DNA of 64,000 nt from Schaalia sp. JY-X169 (GTDB lineage Bacteria; Actinomycetota; Actinomycetes; Actinomycetales; Actinomycetaceae), in contig NZ_CP059675.1 in the NCBI RefSeq assembly GCF_014069575.1, positions 62,001 through 126,000 of the forward strand. The letters run 5' to 3'. The position numbers were made by a program, and so were the translations under genes. The stretch's first letter is position 1. The number at the start of each line of letters is the position of its first letter. The notes beneath the pieces are model-generated. The model worked only from the letters and a program-made list of their open reading frames with translations. It was not told the DNA's origin and searched no databases. This document shows positions 33,862 through 42,119 of the stretch, in pieces.

Positions 33862-34959
33862 ATGTATTCTTCAGTACCGTCCTACGCAAAGTCTTCGCGT
33901 GTCGTGTCGCGTGCAATTACCGCGGAGAATCCGAGCGGAGAGCCTGGTGAAGGAGGGAAGGCCTCTTCGCGCCTTGGGCCCGGACGGAAAGGTAGCCCTT
34001 GCATCGACCTGCAGCCAGGTGAGTCCGTAATCCTTGCAGACATCGAAGGCACAGGCGTGCTTCGTCATTTCTGGTTCACTGTGGCTCGGGAGGCAGGAGG
34101 CGAGCCCTTCGTACTTCGCAACCTCGTATTGCGCATGTACTGGGATGAAGCAAACACACCCGCCGTAGAAGTGCCTCTAGGCGACTTCTTTGGATGCGGC
34201 TTCGGGGAGACCGCTACTTACAGCTCCGCAGTAATGGTTGTCGCACCGACCGCAGGAATGAACTGCTACTTTCCGATGCCCTTTAGGAGTCGTGCTCGTG
34301 TAGAAATCCATAGCGACCATGACTCAGTAGTTCCCGGATTCTTCTATCAGATCGACTACACACTGGGGGACGAGCTCACCCCTGAGGATATGTACTTCCA
34401 CGCAAGCTGGTCACGGTCGAACGGAGACAACGAGCTAGGAGTGGACTGCACACTAGCATCGATCACTGGGGGCGCAGGCTCCTATGTCGGAACCCAGATT
34501 TTCGTCGCCCAGCTTGGTCGGTTTTGGTACGGCGAAGGTGAAGTCAAATTCTACATAGATGACGATCGACAATACCCGACAATAGCTGGGACAGGACTGG
34601 AGGACTACGTGGGAGGGGCATGGGCCTTCCAAGACAAGATGGGTGGAGAAACCCCACCTTCCGCGCAGGTGTTTGACTCCCTGTATTCCGGCTACCACCA
34701 ACAGGTTCGGGACTCCCGTCCCGCAGGTACTCCATATGTGGGTGACATGCCGATCAGCCACGGCATGTACCGCTGGCATCTGCTTGATCCTGTTCGTTTT
34801 CGCGAGAGAGTTCGTGTAACTCTGCAACAGATCGGAGACCGCGGCGGACACCTCTTTGAGCGCCGAGATGACATCTCCGCCGTCACATACTGGTACCAAG
34901 TGACGCCCGAGAGCTGCGGAGATAGGTTGCCTCAGAAAGAGTTAAGGGAACCACGGTAG
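33862..34959 (+). CDS. Glycoside hydrolase family 172 (DUF2961) enzyme
   Basis: A 365-residue cytoplasmic enzyme (no signal peptide) of the DUF2961/GH172 family, whose studied members act on alpha-fructofuranosyl and D-arabinofuranosyl linkages, including difructose dianhydrides and mycobacterial arabinan. The family start SRAITAENPSGEPGEGGKAS, the strand HFWFTV and the conserved Glu in GTGLEDYVGGAW, a likely catalytic residue, are visible. I chose ATG 33862 (GGAG nine bases upstream); ATG 33811 would add residues unlike the family. As last gene of the importer operon it probably splits the imported sugar. Confidence 0.88.
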   Translation: MYSSVPSYAKSSRVVSRAITAENPSGEPGEGGKASSRLGPGRKGSPCIDLQPGESVILADIEGTGVLRHFWFTVAREAGGEPFVLRNLVLRMYWDEANTPAVEVPLGDFFGCGFGETATYSSAVMVVAPTAGMNCYFPMPFRSRARVEIHSDHDSVVPGFFYQIDYTLGDELTPEDMYFHASWSRSNGDNELGVDCTLASITGGAGSYVGTQIFVAQLGRFWYGEGEVKFYIDDDRQYPTIAGTGLEDYVGGAWAFQDKMGGETPPSAQVFDSLYSGYHQQVRDSRPAGTPYVGDMPISHGMYRWHLLDPVRFRERVRVTLQQIGDRGGHLFERRDDISAVTYWYQVTPESCGDRLPQKELREPR

Positions 34960-35183
34960 ACAAGGATCTTCCTTATACTCGCAACGGAACTCACGCCCAG
35001 AGGAATCATCCTAGGTTAGACAACAGTGGGGTAAGCCGCCTGTTCAGCAGCTCATGCTTCCTCTGAAGTGAGTGAGGGGATCACCATCCACAGCCCATTC
35101 TGTGACCAGACAATAATCAACTTGCAGAAGAGTCTGCTTGGTAGTCCTCCAAGACGGCATGGGCGCAGTTCTGGCCAATAGTC

Positions 35184-35492
35184 CTAGACGATCATGGCTT
35201 CTATATGTTCCAGGATCCTCGCAGTCCTGGCAATCGACTGCTTCACGGGCAGCATCGCCAACTGTCGCGTATGCGTGAAACTGGCAAGACTAGAGACGTC
35301 ATCTTGCGATCGCATAGACGCGTAGGTCAATCCAGGTTGCGAGGGTTTCCTTTGGGTTCTTCCCTTCTTCCCGACGTGCATCGGGCCCGCGATGAGAAGG
35401 AAGAGGACGCTAGCTGCTCCGGCAGGAAGCGCCCAACCAGGGGCGAGGGCGAGCAGTCCAGCCGCAATGCCGGGTCGCGTCAGCCGGAACCC
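35184..35492 (-). pseudogene. C-terminal fragment of an unidentified gene
   Basis: About 100 open codons on the minus strand with coding character: a hydrophobic stretch (GIAAGLLALAPGWALPAGAA, then SVLFLLIAGPM), a basic turn (KKGRTQRKPS) and a helical end (SIARTARILEHIEAMIV). There is no start with a ribosome binding site, and upstream the frame runs straight into an 82-bp palindromic element. It looks like the tail of a membrane protein gene whose front was lost. The family is unknown. The rest of 34960-35183 shows nothing. Confidence 0.3.
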
Positions 35493-35574
35493 GTGAAATG
35501 TATATGTGGGGGCAAGAAGTGACTCTGGGGAACGTACCCCAGACGTCCATTTGGTCCCTACGTATACATTTCAC
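35493..35574. repeat. 82-bp palindromic intergenic element, copy 1
   Basis: Outer arms GTGAAATGTATATGTGGG and its near-complement ending TACGTATACATTTCAC enclose an inner hairpin TCTGGGG/CCCCAGA. Copies 2 and 3 have the same length and arms. It lies about 30 bp downstream of the 3' end of the 602-residue hydrolase gene. Confidence 0.8.
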
Positions 35575-35601
35575 GTCGATGCGGTTGGAAAGGAAGCCGC
35601 G

Positions 35602-37410
35602 TTAGCCCTCCTCCGCGTCTGCGTCCTCGATCTGCAGCGGCGCGGGTCCCAAACCGTGTTTGGCAAGGTATTCCACGGCTTTCTCGACGTAGGCCAGCTT
35701 CTTCTTGGCATCTTTCACGACGGCCGCATTACGGTCTGAGAAGGTGGAGAGACGCTGGAGCGAACGGCGGATCTCACGCTCGGAGTCAACCAGGATCAGC
35801 CAGGTGTCGGGGTCCTGCTCCAACTTCTGTTTCTGGCGCAAAATGGCTGCGGTTAGCCTAGATACCAGCAGGGTCTCCACGTCGTGAACGCTTGCCCTGG
35901 TACTGGCCAGCGATGATGCGATTCCGCCGCTGCTCACACCGACCAGGGCTCCAGCTGTGAGCAGTCCGCCAACCATTCCGCCCGGACCAAACGCTGCAAG
36001 GCCCGCGGTGATGGCTGCGGCTCCAGCAAGCCCAGCCGGAGCAGCGGCTATAGCCATTCCGCCGGTGGTCAGGATCGCCAGCACACCGACTCCAAGTGCG
36101 GCCCACTTGAACACGATGCGCGCGCCGTCCTCCAATGCCTTCTCCGCTTCCAAGCGTGAGTCAACCAAGTCCAGGCCAAGCTGTCGTCCCAAACCCATCT
36201 CTATCGTCAGCTCTTCGAAAGCGTCACGCTGGACACTCTTCGGAACAGAGATCTGGAAGGGCGCAATAACATTCGCTAATGCCACCGACACCAGCGGGTT
36301 AGCGGCGTTCATCTTGGATAGATGCCGGATGTGGGACGGGGAGCTTGCCCATCCGTCCTCGTCCTTCGGGTGGTTCACAAGTTCGGCGATAGCGGACGCC
36401 TGAGGGCGACCTTCCAACCTTGCCTGCTCGGTTAGTTGGCCAAGGACAGTCGTCTGCGTCTCAGCGAGTGCCAAGCGATAGCGTGTCTGCAACTTCGGGT
36501 CCAGGTTCGATGCGACCAAATGACCGTAGCGAAGCGCGAGCAGGGTCAGCGTTTCCACGTATGTCGGGGCGATCTCGAGTTCGCGTGATGCGACGATCAA
36601 CTCCTTGGAAAGTGAACCGAAGAGGGCATGACCAATCGGCAAGGCGACCTCGTCAGTCTCTAGGAACCGCGGGAGGTGGTGCGGCAACTTCAAGCGGTCT
36701 GTACTCACTCGCCGGTCAAGCATCCATGGGAAGAGCGAAGAAACACCTCGGGATGCCGACACTGGGTCCCGAGAATCCCAAATGTTCACCCACCAATTTA
36801 GGTTTGCGGGCGGAACCTCAAGGTAGCGACGAAGATTGTCCACCTCGAACTCGCCGTTAGCTAGAGGGCTGCCAATCGTGACGAGGCCTGTGACGGCAAC
36901 TTCGTGAGGAAGTCGGCGCACCAGGTCGGCAGCAATCACGGAACCGAGACTGTGACCGACAATCAGGATTTCACCCCGATCAGGAATGGCCTTGAGGATC
37001 CGCTGCAGGACTCGAGCGCGGATATTGGAGTCCCTAAGGTAGTTGCGGGCCTGCCTGAACACCGGGGCAAACAAGGCGGCTTCCACTATCTGGTCGCCGC
37101 CTGGAACGCCATGTCCTTGGTCGTTGCCTGTATTCAGAAGACGCTCGAGGGCGGACGTCCTTGTCTCAACAGCCCAGCGGTGTTGGGCAGCCTTGTCGCG
37201 GGGAAGGTCGGGGATGGTCAGAGGGGGAACCGGCCCCTCGTCATCGGTGCCCTTGAGTGCGTGAGCGTAGATTGGGGCGATGACTTCTACCTGGTCAAGA
37301 GTGGGGTAGCCGAGCCGTGTCAGCGACTCATTGAGTATCCGTTTCCAGTTGCCTTGCGGGTTCCCATCCCCCACACCGTGAAGGAAAACTAACGTTGGGT
37401 GATCGGACAT
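35602..37410 (-). CDS. Alpha/beta hydrolase with glycine-rich membrane segment
   Basis: A 602-residue protein. The first 250 residues are a lipase-like alpha/beta hydrolase: TLVFLHGVGDG oxyanion loop, nucleophile elbow VGHSLGS and strand VTIGSPLANGEF. Residues about 425-510 are a Gly/Ala-rich hydrophobic region (WAALGVGVLAILTTGGMAIA, then AAAITAGLAAFGPGGMVGGL) able to span or insert into the membrane, followed by a basic coiled coil (LRQKQKLEQD, KKKLAYVEKAVEYL). ATG 37410 follows AAGG at six bases. It is divergent from a polymorphic toxin gene. The combination suggests a membrane-active effector, but the function is not known. Confidence 0.7.
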   Translation of the reverse strand: MSDHPTLVFLHGVGDGNPQGNWKRILNESLTRLGYPTLDQVEVIAPIYAHALKGTDDEGPVPPLTIPDLPRDKAAQHRWAVETRTSALERLLNTGNDQGHGVPGGDQIVEAALFAPVFRQARNYLRDSNIRARVLQRILKAIPDRGEILIVGHSLGSVIAADLVRRLPHEVAVTGLVTIGSPLANGEFEVDNLRRYLEVPPANLNWWVNIWDSRDPVSASRGVSSLFPWMLDRRVSTDRLKLPHHLPRFLETDEVALPIGHALFGSLSKELIVASRELEIAPTYVETLTLLALRYGHLVASNLDPKLQTRYRLALAETQTTVLGQLTEQARLEGRPQASAIAELVNHPKDEDGWASSPSHIRHLSKMNAANPLVSVALANVIAPFQISVPKSVQRDAFEELTIEMGLGRQLGLDLVDSRLEAEKALEDGARIVFKWAALGVGVLAILTTGGMAIAAAPAGLAGAAAITAGLAAFGPGGMVGGLLTAGALVGVSSGGIASSLASTRASVHDVETLLVSRLTAAILRQKQKLEQDPDTWLILVDSEREIRRSLQRLSTFSDRNAAVVKDAKKKLAYVEKAVEYLAKHGLGPAPLQIEDADAEEG

Positions 37411-37503
37411 GGACTACCTTCGCCTCCCGTAGAAATACGCCGTTTCAAATCTACACGGCTTCCACGCTCTGGCAGGCTGCATCTCCGCTAGTCTGGTCAT
37501 GAA

Positions 37504-39264
37504 ATGAGTACTACTGCAAGCCGAACACGCACGCGGTTGAGCCACGGGCTGCTCATTGTGGCGCTCGTGATGCTTCTGCTCATTACTCTGACCGACATGC
37601 TGGTCGTGCGCAGTCCTCTCTGGCAGGCGCGGCTCGACGCTTCAGTGGCGGCTCGCGCGTTGGCAAGAGGAGACACCTACCGCTTGGAAGAGCTCCTGTC
37701 GAAGAACCGTGACAATACGGACTTCGCATACTTCTTTGCATCCGACGTGACGCCCAGCGAGCTCAGTGACGCCGTCTCTGACCTATCCGAAACGGAGTGG
37801 GTTGAGAGCGTTTATGGGGATGAGGTCGACTACACATACGAGCAATCCCTCGTAGATTTGGCCGGCACGGTCGCCCTTGCTACCCACGGAACAGAGGACC
37901 GCGCGCTTCCCCCAGCATGGGCGACAGAGTTCATTGTGACGACCACTTCGCCCTCGGACTTGGCGGTGGACGGGATGGACGCGAGCCAGGCAAACCTTTT
38001 CCTCCTCTTGTCGCGCGGGTACTGGTCGACGGATTTCCTACAGTCCGTGACATCGGCCTACTACCACTTCGTTCAGAGTGAAGGTGGCAGCGAATGGCCT
38101 GAGTCCGCCGTGGAGGGCGACGTCGCGCCGAGTCCTAGCGGTGTCGCACTGACTGACGGAATCCTGGCACTGTCTGCCGCCCTCACAGCGAACCCCGAGG
38201 CAAGCGAGTGGGCTTTCATCGACTTCCTGCCAGGCAATGTCGAGATTGAAGGGACTGGCTACAGCATTGGGAGGTTTACCCACTTCCTAGCGTTCGAGTA
38301 CCAGTTCCCCGAATCTGAGTCGGGGCAACCAGTTGGTGAAACCGCGACCCTGACCGCGTTGTCTGCGGCAATTGAGTCAGCGACTTGGGCCAGTGACATC
38401 CCCGAAGGCGGTTTCGTTGTGAGTCCGGACGACCCAATAAGTCCGATGCATGATGCTGCGGTGCTGGAAGCCCTAGCTCAGGAACTGGTGGAAAAGGACA
38501 GTCAGTGCTCGTGGAACCCTGGCGACTACTGGAACTGTGTGATCATTGCTGCCGACGTAGTCTGGAAGTGGGCGCAGCAGTGGGGTCACCTGGTCCTGGA
38601 CTTGCTCACCATGGCTTCTTTCATCCCCATGCCCTTCACGGTTATCGGCGTCTCCGCTGGCGTATTGAACGCAACGTGGCATTCGATCGAGGGCGATTAC
38701 CTAGCGGCAGGCCTGTCGGTTGCGGCGGTGGTGCCGGGGATTGCACTGGCTAAAGTCGCTGCCGGTGCCAAGGGAGTCGGTGTTGCAAAGGGGGCTGCGG
38801 CCGCTTCGAAGGGCGCGGATGCTCAAAAAGGTGCTGCCGCGGCCAACACATCTAAATCACTAGCGACGGCTACTGGGCCGATCGGGAGATCGAATCGTAC
38901 TTTCAGCACTCACATTGAAAGGCCCACCACGATAGTTAAGGAAGGTGTTGCCGACGGCCGGGTGAAGCTCCGTACAGCCACTAAGGAGGCCATCTCCAAA
39001 AATGCCCCCAAGGACAAGAACGGGAACTTCATTGACCCGAACACCGGTCAAGTGATCCCTGCGGGCTCGAAGTTCGACATAGGGCATAAACCCGGATATG
39101 AGTGGCGGTGCATCGTGGAAGCGGCGATAACATACGGATGGACCAGGCAAGAGCTGATTGACTATGCGAACAACCCGAACCTGTACCAGGTAGAAACCCG
39201 ATCAAGTAATCGCAGCCACAAGTACGAGGGCACGGAATGCTTGGTAAAGGAGGGGACCCCATGA
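37504..39264 (+). CDS. Membrane-anchored polymorphic toxin with GH-E-type nuclease tail
   Basis: A 586-residue protein. An N-terminal signal anchor (LLIVALVMLLLITLTDML) is followed by about 300 residues of extracellular-looking acidic sequence. A pre-toxin region (VIGVSAGVLNATWHSIEGDY then GLSVAAVVPGIALAKVAAGA) and an Ala/Lys linker lead to the C-terminal toxin: FIDPNTGQVIPAGSKFDIGH, KPGYEW and SSNRSHKYE. That is the GH-E/HNH-like nuclease of the endonuclease VII superfamily, with the GHKPG...E core. The next gene, overlapping by four bases (ATGA), is an ankyrin protein, the usual form of an immunity protein. Delivery route is not visible. Confidence 0.8.
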   Translation: MSTTASRTRTRLSHGLLIVALVMLLLITLTDMLVVRSPLWQARLDASVAARALARGDTYRLEELLSKNRDNTDFAYFFASDVTPSELSDAVSDLSETEWVESVYGDEVDYTYEQSLVDLAGTVALATHGTEDRALPPAWATEFIVTTTSPSDLAVDGMDASQANLFLLLSRGYWSTDFLQSVTSAYYHFVQSEGGSEWPESAVEGDVAPSPSGVALTDGILALSAALTANPEASEWAFIDFLPGNVEIEGTGYSIGRFTHFLAFEYQFPESESGQPVGETATLTALSAAIESATWASDIPEGGFVVSPDDPISPMHDAAVLEALAQELVEKDSQCSWNPGDYWNCVIIAADVVWKWAQQWGHLVLDLLTMASFIPMPFTVIGVSAGVLNATWHSIEGDYLAAGLSVAAVVPGIALAKVAAGAKGVGVAKGAAAASKGADAQKGAAAANTSKSLATATGPIGRSNRTFSTHIERPTTIVKEGVADGRVKLRTATKEAISKNAPKDKNGNFIDPNTGQVIPAGSKFDIGHKPGYEWRCIVEAAITYGWTRQELIDYANNPNLYQVETRSSNRSHKYEGTECLVKEGTP

Positions 39265-39653
39265 CCAGTCTGAAGCGTTCTCCATTACACGACGCCGCGC
39301 TCACCAACAGGGCAGATGAGGTTCGACGCCTTATTGCGGCTGGTGAACCCGCTGATGTGCAGGATGCCCAGGGTTTCACACCTCTTCATTTTGCGGCGCA
39401 GGAAGGCGCGGTTGAAGCCGCAAAGGCACTATTGAAAGCGGGAGCGCCAGTTGACGCAAGGAACACCTTCGGGAACTCTCCGCTCTTCACTGCCACTTTC
39501 AACTCAAATGGCCGGGGCGACATGATCAAGTTGCTGCGGTCGTACGGAGCTGACCCCCTTCAGGTCAACGACTCAGGGCAGACGCCAGTGGGGCTGGCCA
39601 GGCTAATTGCAAACTACGACGTTGAGCAGTTCTATACAGACATTCCGGAGTAG
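39261..39653 (+). CDS. Ankyrin-repeat immunity protein
   Basis: A 130-residue protein made of about three ankyrin repeats: SPLHDAALTNRADEVRRLIA, TPLHFAAQEGAVEAAKALLK and SPLFTATFNSNGRGDMIKLL. ATG 39261 follows GGAGG by seven bases and overlaps the toxin stop codon, so the two are coupled. Small ankyrin proteins immediately after nuclease toxins are known immunity proteins of polymorphic toxin systems. Binding to the GH-E domain is inferred from position. Confidence 0.85.
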   Translation: MTSLKRSPLHDAALTNRADEVRRLIAAGEPADVQDAQGFTPLHFAAQEGAVEAAKALLKAGAPVDARNTFGNSPLFTATFNSNGRGDMIKLLRSYGADPLQVNDSGQTPVGLARLIANYDVEQFYTDIPE

Positions 39654-39686
39654 GTGACCAGCGAACTGGTTCGTCCCTTTGAATCC

Positions 39687-40118
39687 CTAAAGGCCAGCCT
39701 CGACGTAGATGCGCAGTGCGTCGCGGACGAACTCGGAACCTACGCTTCCGCCCTTGCTGGTTGCGTAGTTGGCGGCAAACCTGGGGTCAGCCACGTACAT
39801 GTCGGCGAGGCCGAGGACGTAGGCGGCTAGGTCGCCGCCAAGCTTCGAGGCCGGAGTCCCGGGCACGCTGCGCAACCAGTCGACATGGCGGGCGGCTAGG
39901 TCCTGGGCTTCCATGCTGGCCGGGTCAATGCCGCGTTCGGCGGCCTCGGACCAGTCCTTTGAGAGCTCGGTGACGTGACGCTGCCACGCGCCCCGTTCGC
40001 CCTCGTCCAACGCCCGCCACCAGCGGTCACTGTCTGCGTATGCGGATCTGCCCCAGCGTTCCTCAACTTCCGCGCGGTACTTCGTGTGGTCAAAACCGTC
40101 AAACATTGTGTCGGCCAT
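39687..40118 (-). CDS. TipAS-domain protein lacking a MerR DNA-binding domain
   Basis: A 143-residue protein consisting of a TipAS antibiotic-recognition domain: YRAEVEERWGRSAYADSDRW, LAARHVDWL and LADMYVADPRFAANYAT followed by FVRDALRIYVEA. In TipAL this domain binds thiostrepton-like thiopeptides and follows a MerR helix-turn-helix. Here only the drug-binding half is made, which could act by sequestering the drug, as the short TipAS form does in Streptomyces. The upstream coiled-coil gene ends 3 bp before its start. Confidence 0.82.
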   Translation of the reverse strand: MADTMFDGFDHTKYRAEVEERWGRSAYADSDRWWRALDEGERGAWQRHVTELSKDWSEAAERGIDPASMEAQDLAARHVDWLRSVPGTPASKLGGDLAAYVLGLADMYVADPRFAANYATSKGGSVGSEFVRDALRIYVEAGL

Positions 40119-40121
40119 CAG

Positions 40122-40583
40122 TCAGCTGGCAGCCATTGAGGAGCGGCGCACCTCATCTACAAGATTGTCAATTCTGAAGTTGGTGGCGTCGAGTCGCTCG
40201 CTGAGGGCTTCTGACCGGCGTGCCGCAGCGTTAGCCGCACCCGTGGTGTACTCACGGAGCTCGCGGATTTCTGCGGTGAGGCGGGTGTCCATTCTCGTGA
40301 TGTCGGCGCGGATGGCTGCGTCACCCACCTTCATGTTGGCGCGTATACCGGCTTCCATGTTCTGCATGTCGGTGCGGATACCGGTTTCCATGGGCTTCAT
40401 GTCGGCGCGGATGGATTGTATGTCTGTCCGGGTAGAGGTCTCCAGGGTTCTCAGGTCTTCCCGGATTGCCCGGATTTCTGTCTTTAAGCCGCGAGCGGTT
40501 GCAGCGTTGACTCCCCAGATCGCGACAAAAAGCGCGAAGAGTGGGATCCACTCCAGAATCGTGTCGACGGGCACCGTTAGCAT
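40122..40583 (-). CDS. Membrane-anchored coiled-coil protein
   Basis: A 153-residue protein: one N-terminal membrane helix (ILEWIPLFALFVAIWGVNAA) and then an uninterrupted amphipathic coil built of degenerate repeats around an IRADM/MET-GIR motif (QSIRADMKPMETGIRTDMQ, NMEAGIRANM, AIRADITRMDTRLTAEI). It ends 3 bp before the TipAS gene and probably shares its transcript. I do not recognise a family with known function; apolipoprotein-like repeat matches are likely to be compositional. Confidence 0.7.
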   Translation of the reverse strand: MLTVPVDTILEWIPLFALFVAIWGVNAATARGLKTEIRAIREDLRTLETSTRTDIQSIRADMKPMETGIRTDMQNMEAGIRANMKVGDAAIRADITRMDTRLTAEIRELREYTTGAANAAARRSEALSERLDATNFRIDNLVDEVRRSSMAAS

Positions 40584-40976
40584 CCCTCCATTATTGACGG
40601 TTACGGGTCAGATGTCACTGGAGATAAGGCTGCCCGTTTGACCGGCGCTACGCCAGCGCGTCGAAGCCAATCCGTGGAAACACGCCGGCGAGATGATCTG
40701 TGGATATGAGAAGGGTCAATGGTGTTTTGCAGGGCAGACAACCTGCGATGGACCCTTGTCACGGGGATCCCTTCCCCGCAGATGGGGAGAATGTTGAGGC
40801 GCGGTTCGTGCCGGTGTCTGGGCTGCCATCCATGAGCCCCAGGTTTCACAGGCTTGTGGAGCGCGCCCTATCCCAGCAGGCGGAAGCGTCATTTGTTGCG
40901 CCCTGCCCTTGCGGGGGTAGGGCTGCCGGGTGGGCGGCGACGTGAGGCCCGTGAGCGCCCCCACATGCCCCCTTGT
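40584..40976. other. Intergenic region without a recognisable gene
   Basis: About 390 bp between the coiled-coil gene start and the Zur box. A plus-strand frame at 40700-40945 lacks a ribosome binding site and any recognisable domain, so I do not call it. The stretch must contain the promoter of the coiled-coil gene near its right-hand start. Confidence 0.4.
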
Positions 40977-40991
40977 TGATAATGATTATCA
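40977..40991. promoter_or_regulatory. Zur/Fur-type box
   Basis: TGATAATGATTATCA is a perfect 7-1-7 palindrome of the Fur superfamily type, located 60 bp before the zinc-binding lipoprotein start. Given the gene it controls, the regulator is probably Zur, repressing when zinc is plentiful. Confidence 0.85.
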
Positions 40992-41050
40992 TTAGCGGTA
41001 GTGTTCACTGCAGCTTATTCAGAGATTCGACCGATCCCGGAGGAACCATT

Positions 41051-42058
41051 GTGAGACGACTACTTGCGAGTGCTGCGCTGATCGCGGCATCGGCCCTAGC
41101 CCTGGCTGGATGCTCGGGTGGAGGCTCGGCGGGGGCAGATGGCACCACTGACGCGTGCGGCGACGACTGTTCCGTTGTCAAGGGATCGGTGCAGAGCGGA
41201 GCATCCGCAATGCCGGTCGTTGCGGTCAGCAGCTACCCTCTAGCCTTCATCGCTGAAACCGTCGGCGGTGACAAGGTTGAAATCGTTGACCTGTCCAGCA
41301 GTGGCGGACACGCCCACGACATGGAACTCTCACCCGCGCAGGTCAACCAACTGTCCTCCGCATCCGTTGCCCTCTACCTCTCCCAAGGCTTCCAACCCGC
41401 AGTTGAGACCGCGATTCAACGCACCGGCGTGGCAAGCATGGACGGCTTCTCTGCCATTCCCGAGGGCGACATCATCAGCGGTGACCCACACGTTTGGCTC
41501 GACCCGCTAGCAGTAGCCAAGATCGGTGATGAACTAGCCGCAACGCTTGCGGACCTCGACCCGGCGAATGCCGAATACTTCAAGGCGAACGCCAGAGATT
41601 TGGACGCAACGATGAGCGAGATCGATGGGGAATACTCCACCGCCCTCGCGGCTTGCGGGGGGCAAACCCTGCTCACCACCCACGAGGCCTTCGGGTATTT
41701 GGCCAAGCGCTACGACCTCGAACAAGTTGGCATCCTCGGGGTCGATCCCGATGCGGAACCGTCGCCGGCCCGGCTGGTGGAGATTTCCAAACTGATCGAG
41801 GACCGTGGCGTGACAGCCCTGTTTGTGGAGCCCGCGGGTGCGGCGCATGACCACGAACACGAGTCCGAGGGCGAAGATCACGACCACGAGGCCGATGCCA
41901 CAACGGCACCCGGTTCTGACAAGCTCGCCTCCGCCCTCGGCATCTCCCAAGAAACACTAGACACCTTGGAAACCCAGGTGGACCCGACGAAGGATTTGGT
42001 CGATGTTTTCCGCTCCAACCTGGTGACACTGCAACACGGATTAAGCTGCGCGGTGTAG
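41051..42058 (+). CDS. Zinc ABC transporter solute-binding lipoprotein, ZnuA-like
   Basis: A 335-residue metal-binding lipoprotein. The signal peptide ends in the lipobox LALAGC. Metal-ligand histidines are in GGHAHDMELSPAQV, GDPHVWLDP and TTHEAFGYLAKRY, with the acidic ligand near FVEPAG. A His/Asp/Glu-rich loop (AHDHEHESEGEDHDHEADA) near the C-terminus is typical of zinc rather than manganese binding proteins. GTG 41051 follows GGAGG by seven bases. The permease and ATPase (znuBC) are not adjacent. The Zur box upstream indicates induction by zinc starvation. Confidence 0.9.
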   Translation: MRRLLASAALIAASALALAGCSGGGSAGADGTTDACGDDCSVVKGSVQSGASAMPVVAVSSYPLAFIAETVGGDKVEIVDLSSSGGHAHDMELSPAQVNQLSSASVALYLSQGFQPAVETAIQRTGVASMDGFSAIPEGDIISGDPHVWLDPLAVAKIGDELAATLADLDPANAEYFKANARDLDATMSEIDGEYSTALAACGGQTLLTTHEAFGYLAKRYDLEQVGILGVDPDAEPSPARLVEISKLIEDRGVTALFVEPAGAAHDHEHESEGEDHDHEADATTAPGSDKLASALGISQETLDTLETQVDPTKDLVDVFRSNLVTLQHGLSCAV

Positions 42059-42119
42059 TAGGACCGTCTGCCCAGTCGACCCGGTAAAGTGGGGGAGGTC
42101 GACAACTTGAGGAGCGAAG

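Noticed and set aside
40700-40945. Plus-strand frame with a CPCGG motif near its end
   Set aside because: One short cysteine cluster only; no start signal, no domain and no neighbour in the same direction close by.
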